Source: Algibacter miyuki (lineage in GTDB: Bacteria; Bacteroidota; Bacteroidia; Flavobacteriales; Flavobacteriaceae). From it: a DNA stretch of 64,000 nt. Of the stretch, positions 35,560 to 43,662 are shown piece after piece (within the stretch, counting starts at the first letter, position 1; the number at the start of each line of letters is the position of its first letter). The DNA lies in the NCBI RefSeq assembly GCF_042427745.1, contig NZ_JBHMFA010000005.1; one strand, given 5' to 3'. The translations under genes and the position numbers were made by a program. A model generated the notes under the pieces. It was not told the origin of the DNA. It saw only the letters and a program-made list of their open reading frames with translations, and searched no databases.

Positions 35560-35590
35560 TAACAGTAATTTACAGCAATCACAATTTACA

Positions 35591-35977
35591 ATGATAAACA
35601 GCGAAGCATTCATCAAAAGACTCCAAAAAGTCATGGAATATTACGGTGAATCAGCATCTTCTTTTGCTGAAAAAATCAGCGTTCAGCGCTCTAGTATTTC
35701 ACATATATTATCAGGAAGAAACAAACCTAGTTTGGAATTTGTTTTGAAGATATTAACTACTTTTCCGGAGGTGGAATTGTATTGGCTATTAAATGGCAAA
35801 GGCGAATTTCCTGCTCAAGAAAAAACAGTAGAACAAATTAAGGCGCCCACTTTACCTCCAGTTGAAAACATCCAGAAAAGCCTGAATATAAAAATGGATT
35901 CAAACGACCCTAATAAAACTATTGAACGTATTATTATTTTTTATTCCGACGGAAGTTTTAAAAACTATCAGAATTAA
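35591..35977 (+). CDS. XRE-family helix-turn-helix transcriptional regulator
   Basis: A 128-aa DNA-binding protein. A Cro/CI-type HTH occupies residues about 5-60 (FAEKISVQRSSISHILSGRN with NKPSLEFVLKIL), and a variable tail rich in E, K and N follows. WLLNGKGEFP is a block common in flavobacterial members. It is transcribed away from the M14 peptidase, and the shared upstream region carries repeated palindromes that could be its binding sites. Function in the cell is unknown. Autoregulation is inference. Confidence 0.88.
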   Translation: MINSEAFIKRLQKVMEYYGESASSFAEKISVQRSSISHILSGRNKPSLEFVLKILTTFPEVELYWLLNGKGEFPAQEKTVEQIKAPTLPPVENIQKSLNIKMDSNDPNKTIERIIIFYSDGSFKNYQN

Positions 35978-36004
35978 AGTAATTTTGCATTTCAAGATAC
36001 ACCT

Positions 36005-36373
36005 ATGAGATTCCTATACCTTTTACTACTACTTTCATGCTTTAGCTGCTACGAAACCACACGTAACTGCAAAGACTTTAAAACAGGCACTTTTACAAGC
36101 GAAGTTACCATTGATGGGGAATTATACAAATCGAAATTTAAACGCAGCGAAACGCTTCAAATTGAGGTTTACAATAAGAAAACAGACTCGTCTAACCTGA
36201 GATGGATAAACGATTGTGAAGTCATCTTTAAAACCATAAACCCAAAGAATATGGCCGAACAAAAAGATATTCACCTTAAAATACTAACCACCACAGATTC
36301 ATCGTACACTTACGAGTATTCATATGTTGGCGAAACCATAAAACAAAAAGGAATAGCTTACCGAGCAGATTAA
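36005..36373 (+). CDS. Small predicted lipoprotein of unknown function
   Basis: A 122-aa protein with a short signal peptide and lipobox LSCFSC (Cys about 15). The rest is predicted beta-rich (FTSEVTIDGELYKSKFKR, LQIEVYNKK). Homologues in flavobacterial genomes are, as I recall, sometimes labelled DNA topoisomerase IV, for which nothing in this sequence gives support. An exact TAATTTTG box lies 18 bp before the ATG (35980-35987). It ends 9 bp from the convergent gene at 36383. Confidence 0.75.
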   Translation: MRFLYLLLLLSCFSCYETTRNCKDFKTGTFTSEVTIDGELYKSKFKRSETLQIEVYNKKTDSSNLRWINDCEVIFKTINPKNMAEQKDIHLKILTTTDSSYTYEYSYVGETIKQKGIAYRAD

Positions 36374-36382
36374 GCCATATTA

Positions 36383-36883
36383 CTACTGCAGCGGATACAA
36401 AAAGGATTCAACTAAATTGAATTTCAACTCTTTATCTTCCGTAACACGGTACGTTAAAAAAAGCTCTCCCCAGAATTCGCCATCCGAAAAATCGGCGATA
36501 ATCCATTTATGGTTAAGCATTTTTACTTTATTAATAATCATGCGTCGCCCCTCACTTGAAGCGTAAGGAATTAACGGATGATCGCCTTTCACTTCATTTA
36601 AAGCGTAAATTTCATCTTTTATAAACGGAATTAATTCCGCCGTATTAAACCCATCACGTTCAAAATAACTTAAAGCATCTTCGTTTTTCTCTAAATTAAA
36701 ATACGACAGATTAGAAATTTCAGTATTTAAAACCAAAACGGAATCTTTATATTTATCAACTTGCACCTTCTGCTTTCCTAGTTTCTGATTCATGTCTTCA
36801 AAAACACGCTTAGCATTCACGTATTGAAACAACACCAATAGCATTGCAAACACAAACAGGTACATAAAAATCTTCTTCGTCAT
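36383..36883 (-). CDS. Membrane-anchored protein of unknown function
   Basis: A 166-aa protein with one N-terminal hydrophobic segment (residues about 5-22), then a heptad-like coiled stretch (RVFEDMNQKLGKQKVQVDKY) and a compact C-terminal domain (WIIADFSDGEFWGELFLTYR). It lies 9 bp after the metallo-hydrolase gene on the same strand and is probably its operon partner. I do not recognise a characterised family. Orientation predicts the C-terminal domain outside the cytoplasm. Confidence 0.72.
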   Translation of the reverse strand: MTKKIFMYLFVFAMLLVLFQYVNAKRVFEDMNQKLGKQKVQVDKYKDSVLVLNTEISNLSYFNLEKNEDALSYFERDGFNTAELIPFIKDEIYALNEVKGDHPLIPYASSEGRRMIINKVKMLNHKWIIADFSDGEFWGELFLTYRVTEDKELKFNLVESFLYPLQ

Positions 36884-36892
36884 TCTACTAAT

Positions 36893-37654
36893 TTATAAGT
36901 TTATTACTAATTCATCATAAGCCAAAAACACGTTATCAGGAAGCGTTTTTTCAACAACTTCATGAAAACCAAGCAAATGACTAATATGTGTTAAATAGGC
37001 TTTTTCTGGATTCACTTTTTCAATAAAACGCAAGGCTTCATCCAAATTAAAATGTGAGTTGTGCGGTGTAATACGCAACGCATTAACAACCAAAACCTTC
37101 ACGTTTTTTATTTTTTCAATTTCAACAGCTTCAACAGCTTTCATATCGGTTAAATAAGCAAAATCACCAAATTTATACCCAAAAACCTGCACATAACCAT
37201 GCATACCATTTACAGGCATCACCTCTAAACCTCCCAATTGAAAAGGCGCATTCACTACCGCATTACAAATAACACCCGGCGCGCCAGGATATTTATTTTC
37301 AGTTTTAAAAACATAATCAAAACGTTGCTTTAACGAACCTAAAACCCGATCGTGCGCGTAAATAGGTATATCGCCTTGACGAAAATAAAACGGACGAATA
37401 TCATCAAAACCTAAAACATGATCCGAATGTTCGTGCGTAAACAAAATACCATCTATTTTTCGACAGCCCGATCGCAGCATTTGATACCTAAAATCTGGCC
37501 CGCAATCAATAACGTAAGTAAAATCGCCCCATTCTACTAATACCGAAACTCGCAAACGTTTATCCTTTTTATCATCACTTAAACACACCGGATGATCGCT
37601 TCCTATTACAGGAATCCCCTGTGATGTGCCCGTGCCAAGAAATGTAATTTTCAA
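36893..37654 (-). CDS. MBL-fold metallo-hydrolase, PhnP-like
   Basis: A 253-aa metallo-beta-lactamase-fold enzyme starting at TTG (37654): KITFLGTGTSQGIP is the family N-terminus. An in-frame ATG 90 bp further upstream (37744) would lie beyond the -7 box at 37672-37679 and in the divergent gene's leader. The metal site HEHSDH is followed by GFDDIRPF, as in phosphodiesterases of the PhnP/RNase Z type, and later histidines lie in NGMHGY and LTHISHL. It probably cleaves a small phosphodiester. Substrate is unknown. Confidence 0.85.
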   Translation of the reverse strand: MKITFLGTGTSQGIPVIGSDHPVCLSDDKKDKRLRVSVLVEWGDFTYVIDCGPDFRYQMLRSGCRKIDGILFTHEHSDHVLGFDDIRPFYFRQGDIPIYAHDRVLGSLKQRFDYVFKTENKYPGAPGVICNAVVNAPFQLGGLEVMPVNGMHGYVQVFGYKFGDFAYLTDMKAVEAVEIEKIKNVKVLVVNALRITPHNSHFNLDEALRFIEKVNPEKAYLTHISHLLGFHEVVEKTLPDNVFLAYDELVINL

Positions 37655-37671
37655 TTGTGTGAATTTTGAAA

Positions 37672-37679
37672 CAAAAATA
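37672..37679 (-). promoter_or_regulatory. Promoter -7 box (TATTTTTG) of the MBL hydrolase gene
   Basis: An exact TAnnTTTG, 17 bp before the TTG start at 37654. It supports the short form of the hydrolase. No TTG partner is evident. Confidence 0.5.
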
Positions 37680-37690
37680 AACTTATTTTT

Positions 37691-37719
37691 TTGTTTAAAG
37701 CAGTTATTTAATACCTTTG
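37691..37719 (+). promoter_or_regulatory. Bacteroidota-type promoter of the gene at 37748
   Basis: TTG (37691-37693), an 18-bp spacer and TACCTTTG (37712-37719). The predicted transcript start near 37726 lies after an in-frame ATG at 37721, which selects the ATG at 37748. Confidence 0.7.
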
Positions 37720-37747
37720 TGTGCACGGACCTAACCTTATACACTAT

Positions 37748-39211
37748 ATGGAGATTACCATTAAAGGCGACAAAGAGTTTGACGATATCCCATCATTAAA
37801 ATCAAAAGCGCTTCGCATAAATTTAAACGAAAATATTTACGGAACATTTGCTGAAATTGGCGCGGGACAAGAAACTTGCCGTCATTTTTTTAGAGCCGGT
37901 GGTGCATCAGGCACTATAGCCAAAGCGATGTCTGCTTACGACAAAGATTTCAGTGATTCCATTTACGGTGTTGAAGATGATGGTCGTTACGTAACTGAAG
38001 CGAGATTGCGTAAAATGTTAAGCCATGAAATGAATCTCATGGAAACACGTTTAACACGTGAAAAAAATCCGAATAAAATATTTTTCACCTACGCTAACAC
38101 TGTTGCAACTATTGATTTTGCTAAGCAATTCAAGGGTCACGGATGGGTAGGCATAAAATATCAAGTTGAAGCTACTGGAGATTATAACGAAATTATACTT
38201 CACTTACGTTTCAAAGAAACCGACGCCAGATTACAACAAGAAACACTTGGTGTACTAGGAACTAACCTGATTTACGGTGCGTTTTACAAATACAACGATC
38301 CGAAAAGATTGGTACGTTATTTATACGACCATTTGGATAATGACCAAATAGAAATTGACACCATTAATTTTTCAGGACCTGTATTTAAAAATATAGACAA
38401 CCGATTGATGAGTTTACAGTTGGTTAAAAACGGTTTTACCGATGCAGTAATGTTCGGACCAGACGGCACCAACGTACTTCCGGCACGTGTTTTTTATAAG
38501 AAAAATATTTTAGCGCTACGCGGAAGTTTTAGACCTGTAACTCGTGTAAACATGGCGATGTATGAGAAATCATACGAGATGTTTATAAAAGAAAATAAAG
38601 TTGACGAAGATAAAACAGTAGTCGTTTTCGAAATCACTCTATCCAATTTAAGAGCCGAAGGCGAGATTGACGAACAAGATTTTATAGATAGAGCAGATTT
38701 GCTTTGTTCTCTAGGACAATCGGTTATGATATCTAACTTCCAAGAATACTTTAAGGTTGTTGAATACTTCTCCAACTACACCAAAGCCCGAATGGGACTT
38801 GCTATGGGTGTTAGTAATTTAGTAGATATTTTTGATGAGAAGTACTACCGACATATTAGTGGTGGTATTTTAGAAGCTTTCGGGAAATTATTCTTTAAAG
38901 ATTTAAAAGTATATTTATACCCAATGCTCGATCCGGAAACCGGAGAACTTATCACAAGCGAAAACCTAAAAGTTTACCCGCGTATGAAAGAACTTTACAA
39001 ATTCTTTAAGTACAATGGTAAAGTGGTTGATATTGAAGATTACGACGAATCTATCATGAATATTTTCTCTAGAGAAATTTTAAGAAAAATATCTGATGGC
39101 GAAAAAGGCTGGGAATCTATGGTTCCGGAAGGCACCGATGATTTAATAAAAGAATACCGATTATTTGGTTACTCCCGTCGTCCATTAACCCTAAGTAGAA
39201 AAAAGAAGTAA
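37748..39211 (+). CDS. Conserved Bacteroidota protein of unknown function
   Basis: A 487-aa soluble protein (MEITIKGDKEFDDIPSLKSK at the start), with no signal peptide, membrane segment or nucleotide-binding motif that I recognise. Features visible are FAEIGAGQETCRHFFRAGGA near residue 33, SKAMSAYDKDFSD-like and VMFGPDGTNVLPARVFY segments, and a charged C-terminus RRPLTLSRKKK. It looks like a nucleic-acid or nucleotide-handling protein only by its basic tail, which is weak evidence. It is single-gene, with a good promoter and a strong terminator, so it is well expressed and independent. I do not assign a function. Confidence 0.85.
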   Translation: MEITIKGDKEFDDIPSLKSKALRINLNENIYGTFAEIGAGQETCRHFFRAGGASGTIAKAMSAYDKDFSDSIYGVEDDGRYVTEARLRKMLSHEMNLMETRLTREKNPNKIFFTYANTVATIDFAKQFKGHGWVGIKYQVEATGDYNEIILHLRFKETDARLQQETLGVLGTNLIYGAFYKYNDPKRLVRYLYDHLDNDQIEIDTINFSGPVFKNIDNRLMSLQLVKNGFTDAVMFGPDGTNVLPARVFYKKNILALRGSFRPVTRVNMAMYEKSYEMFIKENKVDEDKTVVVFEITLSNLRAEGEIDEQDFIDRADLLCSLGQSVMISNFQEYFKVVEYFSNYTKARMGLAMGVSNLVDIFDEKYYRHISGGILEAFGKLFFKDLKVYLYPMLDPETGELITSENLKVYPRMKELYKFFKYNGKVVDIEDYDESIMNIFSREILRKISDGEKGWESMVPEGTDDLIKEYRLFGYSRRPLTLSRKKK

Positions 39212-39229
39212 CACTTCATATAAAACAAC

Positions 39230-39268
39230 AAAAGCATCTATAAATCAATATTATAGATGCTTTTTTTT
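39230..39268. terminator. Bidirectional intrinsic terminator between convergent genes
   Basis: AAAAGCATCTATAA pairs with TTATAGATGCTTTT over a 7-nt loop, flanked by an A-rich and a T8 tract. It serves the gene ending at 39211 and possibly the peroxiredoxin ending at 39286. Confidence 0.9.
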
Positions 39269-39285
39269 ATGATTATTATTTTACA

Positions 39286-39738
39286 TTATTCCAATATTTG
39301 TGCTGCGTGATCTTTTGTTTTTACCTTTTCAATAACGCGCTCTACAATACCATTTTCATCAATTAAAAAAGTCATTCTATGGATACCGTCATAAGTACGC
39401 CCCATAAACTTTTTAGGCCCCCAAACTCCAAAGGCATTAATTACCGTTTTATCTTCATCCGCCAATAACGGAAAAGGAAATTCGTGCTTGTTTTTAAAAT
39501 TGGATTGACGTTTCGCCGAATCAGCACTAACACCCAATAAAGCATAACCTTTCTCTTTTAACACTTCATAATTATCCCTTAAATTACAAGCTTCCACGGT
39601 ACAACCAGGCGTACTGGCTTTCGGATAAAAAAACACAACCAACTTTTGTCCTTTATAATCGCTTAATGCAATTGTATTTCCTTGCTCATCTTGTGCCGAA
39701 AAATTAGGAACGGCATCACCTTGTTTTAGTGTGTTCAT
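39286..39738 (-). CDS. prxQ: Thioredoxin-dependent thiol peroxidase, PrxQ/Bcp type
   Basis: A 150-aa peroxiredoxin starting at the ATG at 39738 (MNTLKQGDAVPNF). The active site is FYPKASTPGCTVEACNLRD, with peroxidatic Cys and resolving Cys five residues later, the PrxQ arrangement. WGPKKFMGRTYDGIHRMTFL is the conserved arginine region. It reduces hydroperoxides in the cytoplasm using thioredoxin. A -7 box TATTTTTG lies at 39768-39761, so the upstream ATG at 39771 is not used. It is divergent from nth, and the two promoters overlap within 40 bp. Confidence 0.93.
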   Translation of the reverse strand: MNTLKQGDAVPNFSAQDEQGNTIALSDYKGQKLVVFFYPKASTPGCTVEACNLRDNYEVLKEKGYALLGVSADSAKRQSNFKNKHEFPFPLLADEDKTVINAFGVWGPKKFMGRTYDGIHRMTFLIDENGIVERVIEKVKTKDHAAQILE

Positions 39739-39751
39739 AGTATTAACTTTG
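39721..39751 (+). promoter_or_regulatory. Bacteroidota-type promoter of nth
   Basis: TTG (39721-39723), a 20-bp spacer and TAACTTTG (39744-39751), 23 bp before the ATG at 39775. The TTG lies inside the first codons of the divergent prxQ gene. Confidence 0.65.
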
Positions 39752-39760
39752 ATTTTTAAA

Positions 39761-39768
39761 CAAAAATA
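39761..39768 (-). promoter_or_regulatory. Promoter -7 box (TATTTTTG) of prxQ
   Basis: An exact TAnnTTTG on the minus strand, 22 bp before the ATG at 39738. It overlaps the nth leader, so the two transcripts run face to back. Confidence 0.5.
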
Positions 39769-39774
39769 CAATTT

Positions 39775-40434
39775 ATGACTAAAAAAGAGAAGGTTAACTT
39801 TGTTATTAATACACTTTATAAACTTTACCCAGAAATTCCAATTCCTTTAGATCATAAAGACCCTTACACCTTACTTATTGCCGTACTTATGTCTGCACAA
39901 AGTACCGATGTTCGCGTAAATAAAATTACACCTTTATTGTTTGAACAAGCCGACAACCCTTTTGATATGGTAAAACTTACCGTAGAAGAGATTCGAGAAA
40001 TTATAAAACCCGTTGGCCTATCTCCTATGAAAAGTAAAGGGATTCATGGTTTATCAAAAATACTGATTGAAAAATATAACGGCGAAGTTCCTAAAACTTA
40101 CGAAGCCCTTGAAGAACTACCTGCTGTTGGACATAAAACCGCAGCAGTTGTACTCTCTCAAGCGTTTGGAATTCCTGCATTTCCAGTAGACACGCATATT
40201 CATCGACTTATGTATCGTTGGAATTTAACCAACGGAAAAAACGTAGTACAAACCGAAAAAGATGCTAAACGTTTATTTCCTGAAGAATTATGGAACGACC
40301 TTCACCTACAAATTATATGGTACGGCAGACAATATTCACCTGCTAGAGGTTGGGACCTAGAAAAGGACATCATCACAAAAACCATTGGACGACAGTCTGT
40401 GCTTCAAGAATATTACGACAAAAAGAAAAAATAA
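39775..40434 (+). CDS. nth: Endonuclease III-like DNA glycosylase lacking the iron-sulfur cluster
   Basis: A 219-aa base-excision-repair enzyme of the HhH-GPD family. The helix-hairpin-helix is ELPAVGHKTAAVVLSQAF (about residues 113-130) with the catalytic lysine in GHKTA, and the catalytic aspartate is in FPVDTHIHRL. It removes oxidised pyrimidines and nicks the abasic site. The C-terminal region, where Nth normally has four cysteines for a [4Fe-4S] cluster, reads WYGRQYSPARGWDLEKD. The whole protein has no cysteine at all, so the cluster must be absent. Confidence 0.88.
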   Translation: MTKKEKVNFVINTLYKLYPEIPIPLDHKDPYTLLIAVLMSAQSTDVRVNKITPLLFEQADNPFDMVKLTVEEIREIIKPVGLSPMKSKGIHGLSKILIEKYNGEVPKTYEALEELPAVGHKTAAVVLSQAFGIPAFPVDTHIHRLMYRWNLTNGKNVVQTEKDAKRLFPEELWNDLHLQIIWYGRQYSPARGWDLEKDIITKTIGRQSVLQEYYDKKKK

Positions 40435-40647
40435 ACAACACTCCTATTTAAGATGAATTATTTCTGTAGCCAAAAGCAGAATACCTTCTTCTTAATTTTA
40501 GTATTTTTACAAACTGCCAAATAGCAAAATCTTTTATTCAGAATGAAAGGATAGTAATATACCGCAGACAAAAAATAGAAGTTGAAAAACTAAAATCTTT
40601 CAACAACGAAAAATCAACCTATACAAACTAATAAAACATACAATATA

Positions 40648-41466
40648 ATGTCTACAGCTAAAAAAGAATATAAACGCGTTACCGTAAAATCTCTAATCGA
40701 CATGAAAGCTCATGGCGAAAAAATATCGATGCTAACCGCTTACGACTATACCATGGCAAAAATTGTTGATGGCGCTGGTGTAGATGTGATTTTAGTTGGC
40801 GACTCGGCAAGTAACGTTATGGCAGGACACGAAACCACTCTTCCTATTACATTAGATCAAATGATTTACCATGCGTCGTCTGTAATTCGCGCCGTATATC
40901 GTGCTTTAGTTGTAGTAGATTTACCTTTCGGAAGTTACCAAAGTGACCCAAAAGAAGCTTTGCGTTCGGCTATTAGAATCATGAAAGAAAGCGGTGCACA
41001 CTCTGTAAAACTAGAAGGCGGTCGCGAAATTAAAGAATCTATAAAACGAATTTTAAATGCAGGTATTCCCGTGATGGGCCATTTAGGTTTAACACCGCAA
41101 TCTATCTATAAATTCGGAACTTACACCGTTCGAGCTAAAGAAGAACAAGAAGCTGAAGATTTAATTGAAGATGCTAAAATGCTAGAAAAAGTAGGCTGTT
41201 TTGCTATTGTTTTAGAAAAAATACCTGCCGCTTTAGCAAAACAAGTAGCCGAAAGCGTAACCATTCCTGTTATTGGAATCGGAGCGGGAAATGGTGTAGA
41301 CGGACAAGTTTTGGTATTACACGATATGATTGGGATGACTCACGAATTCAACCCTAGATTTTTACGTCGCTATTTAAATTTATTTGAAGACATGACAAAT
41401 GCTATTTCTCAATATGTTGACGATGTGAAATCGGAAGATTTCCCAAACGAAAGCGAACAATACTAA
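40648..41466 (+). CDS. panB: 3-methyl-2-oxobutanoate hydroxymethyltransferase
   Basis: A 272-aa TIM-barrel enzyme of pantothenate synthesis. It transfers a hydroxymethyl group from 5,10-methylene-tetrahydrofolate to 2-oxoisovalerate to give ketopantoate. MLTAYDYTMAKIVDGAGVDVILVGDSASNVMAG-type start, DLPFGSYQ, VKLEGG and MGHLGLTPQS are all family landmarks, with Mg ligands in the VGDS and LPFGS regions. Length is standard. The 213-bp upstream gap holds no gene and no exact TAnnTTTG box. It is followed by an RluA-family gene 72 bp downstream. Confidence 0.96.
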   Translation: MSTAKKEYKRVTVKSLIDMKAHGEKISMLTAYDYTMAKIVDGAGVDVILVGDSASNVMAGHETTLPITLDQMIYHASSVIRAVYRALVVVDLPFGSYQSDPKEALRSAIRIMKESGAHSVKLEGGREIKESIKRILNAGIPVMGHLGLTPQSIYKFGTYTVRAKEEQEAEDLIEDAKMLEKVGCFAIVLEKIPAALAKQVAESVTIPVIGIGAGNGVDGQVLVLHDMIGMTHEFNPRFLRRYLNLFEDMTNAISQYVDDVKSEDFPNESEQY

Positions 41467-41538
41467 ATGATTAACTTCATTTAACCAGCATCTAAAAACA
41501 ATAAACACCATATTTAAACACGCGTTTTTTTTTTATAA

Positions 41539-42237
41539 ATGTCTGAAAAAATAATTTCAAATAAAAACAATCTACAGGTCCTTTTCGAAGACAACCATAT
41601 TATTGTAGTAAACAAACGCGCGGGCGATATTGTACAAGGAGACAAAACGGGCGACACCCCATTAAGCGATGTGGTTAAGGCTTACATTGCTGAAAAATAC
41701 AATAAACCCGGAAACGTTTACTTAGGAGTAGTACACAGGTTAGACCGCCCAACTACAGGCATTATTGTGTTTTCAAAAACCAGTAAAGCGCTACCCCGTT
41801 TAAACAAACTTTTCGCAGACAAAGAAGCAAAAAAAACCTATTGGGCTGTGGTAAAAAACGCACCTCCAAAAACGGAAGACACATTAAAACATTGGCTTAA
41901 AAAGAACCCGAAAAACAATAAATCTTACGCACATGCAAAAGAAGTAAAAGACAGCAAGCATGCTATTCTTCATTATAAAAAGATTAAAACATTAGATCGT
42001 TATATTTTACTTGAAGTTAATCTAGAAACGGGGCGCCACCATCAAATACGCTCACAATTATCAACTATTGGGTGCCATATAAAAGGCGATTTAAAATACG
42101 GTTTTGATCGAAGTAATAAAGATGCCAGCATACATTTACATGCTCGGCATTTAAGTTTTATTCATCCTGTAAGAAAAGAACCTATAAATATTACAGCACC
42201 GCCGCCCAAAGACCCGATTTGGGATGCCTGCTTATAA
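41539..42237 (+). CDS. RluA-family RNA pseudouridine synthase
   Basis: A 232-aa enzyme. The catalytic block VVHRLDRPTTGIIVFSKT (Asp about residue 73) is diagnostic of RluA/RluC/RluD. ETGRHHQIRSQL is the second conserved motif. There is no N-terminal S4 domain, so it resembles short RluA/TruC forms. It isomerises uridine in rRNA or tRNA. Which position is modified cannot be told from sequence. It lies between panB and an aldehyde dehydrogenase gene. Confidence 0.9.
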   Translation: MSEKIISNKNNLQVLFEDNHIIVVNKRAGDIVQGDKTGDTPLSDVVKAYIAEKYNKPGNVYLGVVHRLDRPTTGIIVFSKTSKALPRLNKLFADKEAKKTYWAVVKNAPPKTEDTLKHWLKKNPKNNKSYAHAKEVKDSKHAILHYKKIKTLDRYILLEVNLETGRHHQIRSQLSTIGCHIKGDLKYGFDRSNKDASIHLHARHLSFIHPVRKEPINITAPPPKDPIWDACL

Positions 42238-42276
42238 AAAAAACATCACGCTTTAATTTTTACTAAAAATGAGATA

Positions 42277-43656
42277 ATGAAAACTATTCCTGAAATAATC
42301 GCTAACCAGAAATTATTTTTTAAAACTGAAAAAGCAAAATCTGTAGATTATCGAATAGCGCTTTTAAAATCTCTAAAGCAAGAATTAATAAAAAACGAGC
42401 AAGCCGTTTACGATGCACTTTACCAAGATTTTAAAAAATCGGAATTCGAAGCTTTTATTAGTGAATTCAGTATGGTGATGTCGCAGCTTAATTTAGCCAT
42501 TAAAAACCTAAAAAAATGGGCAAAACCAAAACGCGTTAGTAACAGTTTACTCCTATTTCCGGCACAAAGTTACATTTACAAAGAACCTTACGGCAGTGTT
42601 TTAATTATCGCACCATGGAATTATCCTTTCATTCTTGCTATCGAACCGTTGATTATGGCTATTTCAGCAGGAAACACCGTGGTTGTAAAACCTAGCGAAT
42701 TAACACCCAATACATCTAATCTAATCACTAATATTATAAAGCAAGTCTTCCCTGAAGATGTCGCTATTTCAATTGAAGGTGGCATTGAAACTTCTACAGA
42801 ATTATTAAACCAACGTTGGGACCATATTTTCTTTACCGGAAGTGTTGTTGTTGGCAAAATTGTAGCACAAGCCGCCGCTAAACATTTAACACCAGTAACT
42901 CTAGAACTTGGAGGAAAATCACCTTGTATAATTGACGACAGTATTAACCTGAAAATCGTTGCAAAACGTGTCGTTTGGGGAAAATTTTTAAACGCGGGAC
43001 AAACCTGCATTGCTGCAGATTATATTTTAGTAAAATCGAATGTAAAACAACCTTTAATCGAAGCTTTAATAACTGAAATAAAAGAAGCTTATGGTGAGAA
43101 CATAAAATCTTCAGCAGACTTTCCGAGGATTATAAATATAAAAAACACCAAACGGTTAGCTAACATGTTACAAAATGAAACCTTAAGTTTTGGTGGTGAA
43201 GTTGACGAGGATACTTGCTACATCTCTCCAACCATTATTGATGAGCCTGAATTGGATAGCGCGGTGATGCAAGAAGAAATTTTCGGACCCATACTGCCCA
43301 TTCTTACTTATAACAACGAAGACGATATTGATGCTATTATCTCAAATTACGAAAAACCACTTTCATTTTATGTTTTTTCAAAAGATAAAAAATTCACAAA
43401 ACGCTTAGTCTCGAAATTTAGTTTTGGCGGAGGTGTCATTAACGATTTGCTTGTTCATTTTGGAAACCACAAGCTACCTTTTGGCGGTGTTGGTCATAGC
43501 GGTATAGGGAGTTATCATGGTCGATTTAGCTTCGATACATTTTCGCACCACAAAGCTATTGTTAACAGAAAAACTTGGATAGATCCACCTGTACGCTACG
43601 CACCATATACCGGTAAACTGAAATTAGTTAAATTCTTTTTTAAATACTTCAACTAG
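42277..43656 (+). CDS. NAD(P)-dependent aldehyde dehydrogenase, class-3 like
   Basis: A 459-aa aldehyde dehydrogenase of the short class without the N-terminal extension. IIAPWNYPF is the cofactor-site start, LELGGKSPCIID gives the general-base Glu, and NAGQTCIAADY the catalytic Cys. LPFGGVGHSGIGSYHG and a C-terminal hydrophobic segment KLVKFFFKYFN resemble fatty-aldehyde dehydrogenases of the ALDH3 group, so it may be membrane-associated. It oxidises aliphatic or aromatic aldehydes. It ends 6 bp before the convergent histidine kinase gene, with no terminator between. Confidence 0.93.
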   Translation: MKTIPEIIANQKLFFKTEKAKSVDYRIALLKSLKQELIKNEQAVYDALYQDFKKSEFEAFISEFSMVMSQLNLAIKNLKKWAKPKRVSNSLLLFPAQSYIYKEPYGSVLIIAPWNYPFILAIEPLIMAISAGNTVVVKPSELTPNTSNLITNIIKQVFPEDVAISIEGGIETSTELLNQRWDHIFFTGSVVVGKIVAQAAAKHLTPVTLELGGKSPCIIDDSINLKIVAKRVVWGKFLNAGQTCIAADYILVKSNVKQPLIEALITEIKEAYGENIKSSADFPRIINIKNTKRLANMLQNETLSFGGEVDEDTCYISPTIIDEPELDSAVMQEEIFGPILPILTYNNEDDIDAIISNYEKPLSFYVFSKDKKFTKRLVSKFSFGGGVINDLLVHFGNHKLPFGGVGHSGIGSYHGRFSFDTFSHHKAIVNRKTWIDPPVRYAPYTGKLKLVKFFFKYFN

Positions 43657-43662
43657 CAAGCG

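Larger units (their letters stand above)
35323..35562. promoter_or_regulatory. Candidate operator array between the M14 and XRE genes
   Basis: Three near-identical 12-bp boxes: ATACAAATGTAA (35323-35334), TTACATTTGTAA (35347-35358) and TTACATTTGTAA (35551-35562). The first is the reverse complement of the others with one mismatch. A further palindrome TTGTAA-ACG-TTACAA lies at 35521-35535. The first and third cover the -7 boxes of the two divergent genes. Confidence 0.55.

Noticed and set aside
35309..35590. Repeated 12-bp boxes as a CRISPR-like array
   Set aside because: Boxes are short palindromes with irregular spacing and there are no cas genes; an operator or promoter explanation fits better.
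36005..36373. Possible label as DNA topoisomerase IV
   Set aside because: The 122-aa product is a lipoprotein with no topoisomerase motif; the genuine parC and parE are at 56.8-61.5 kb.
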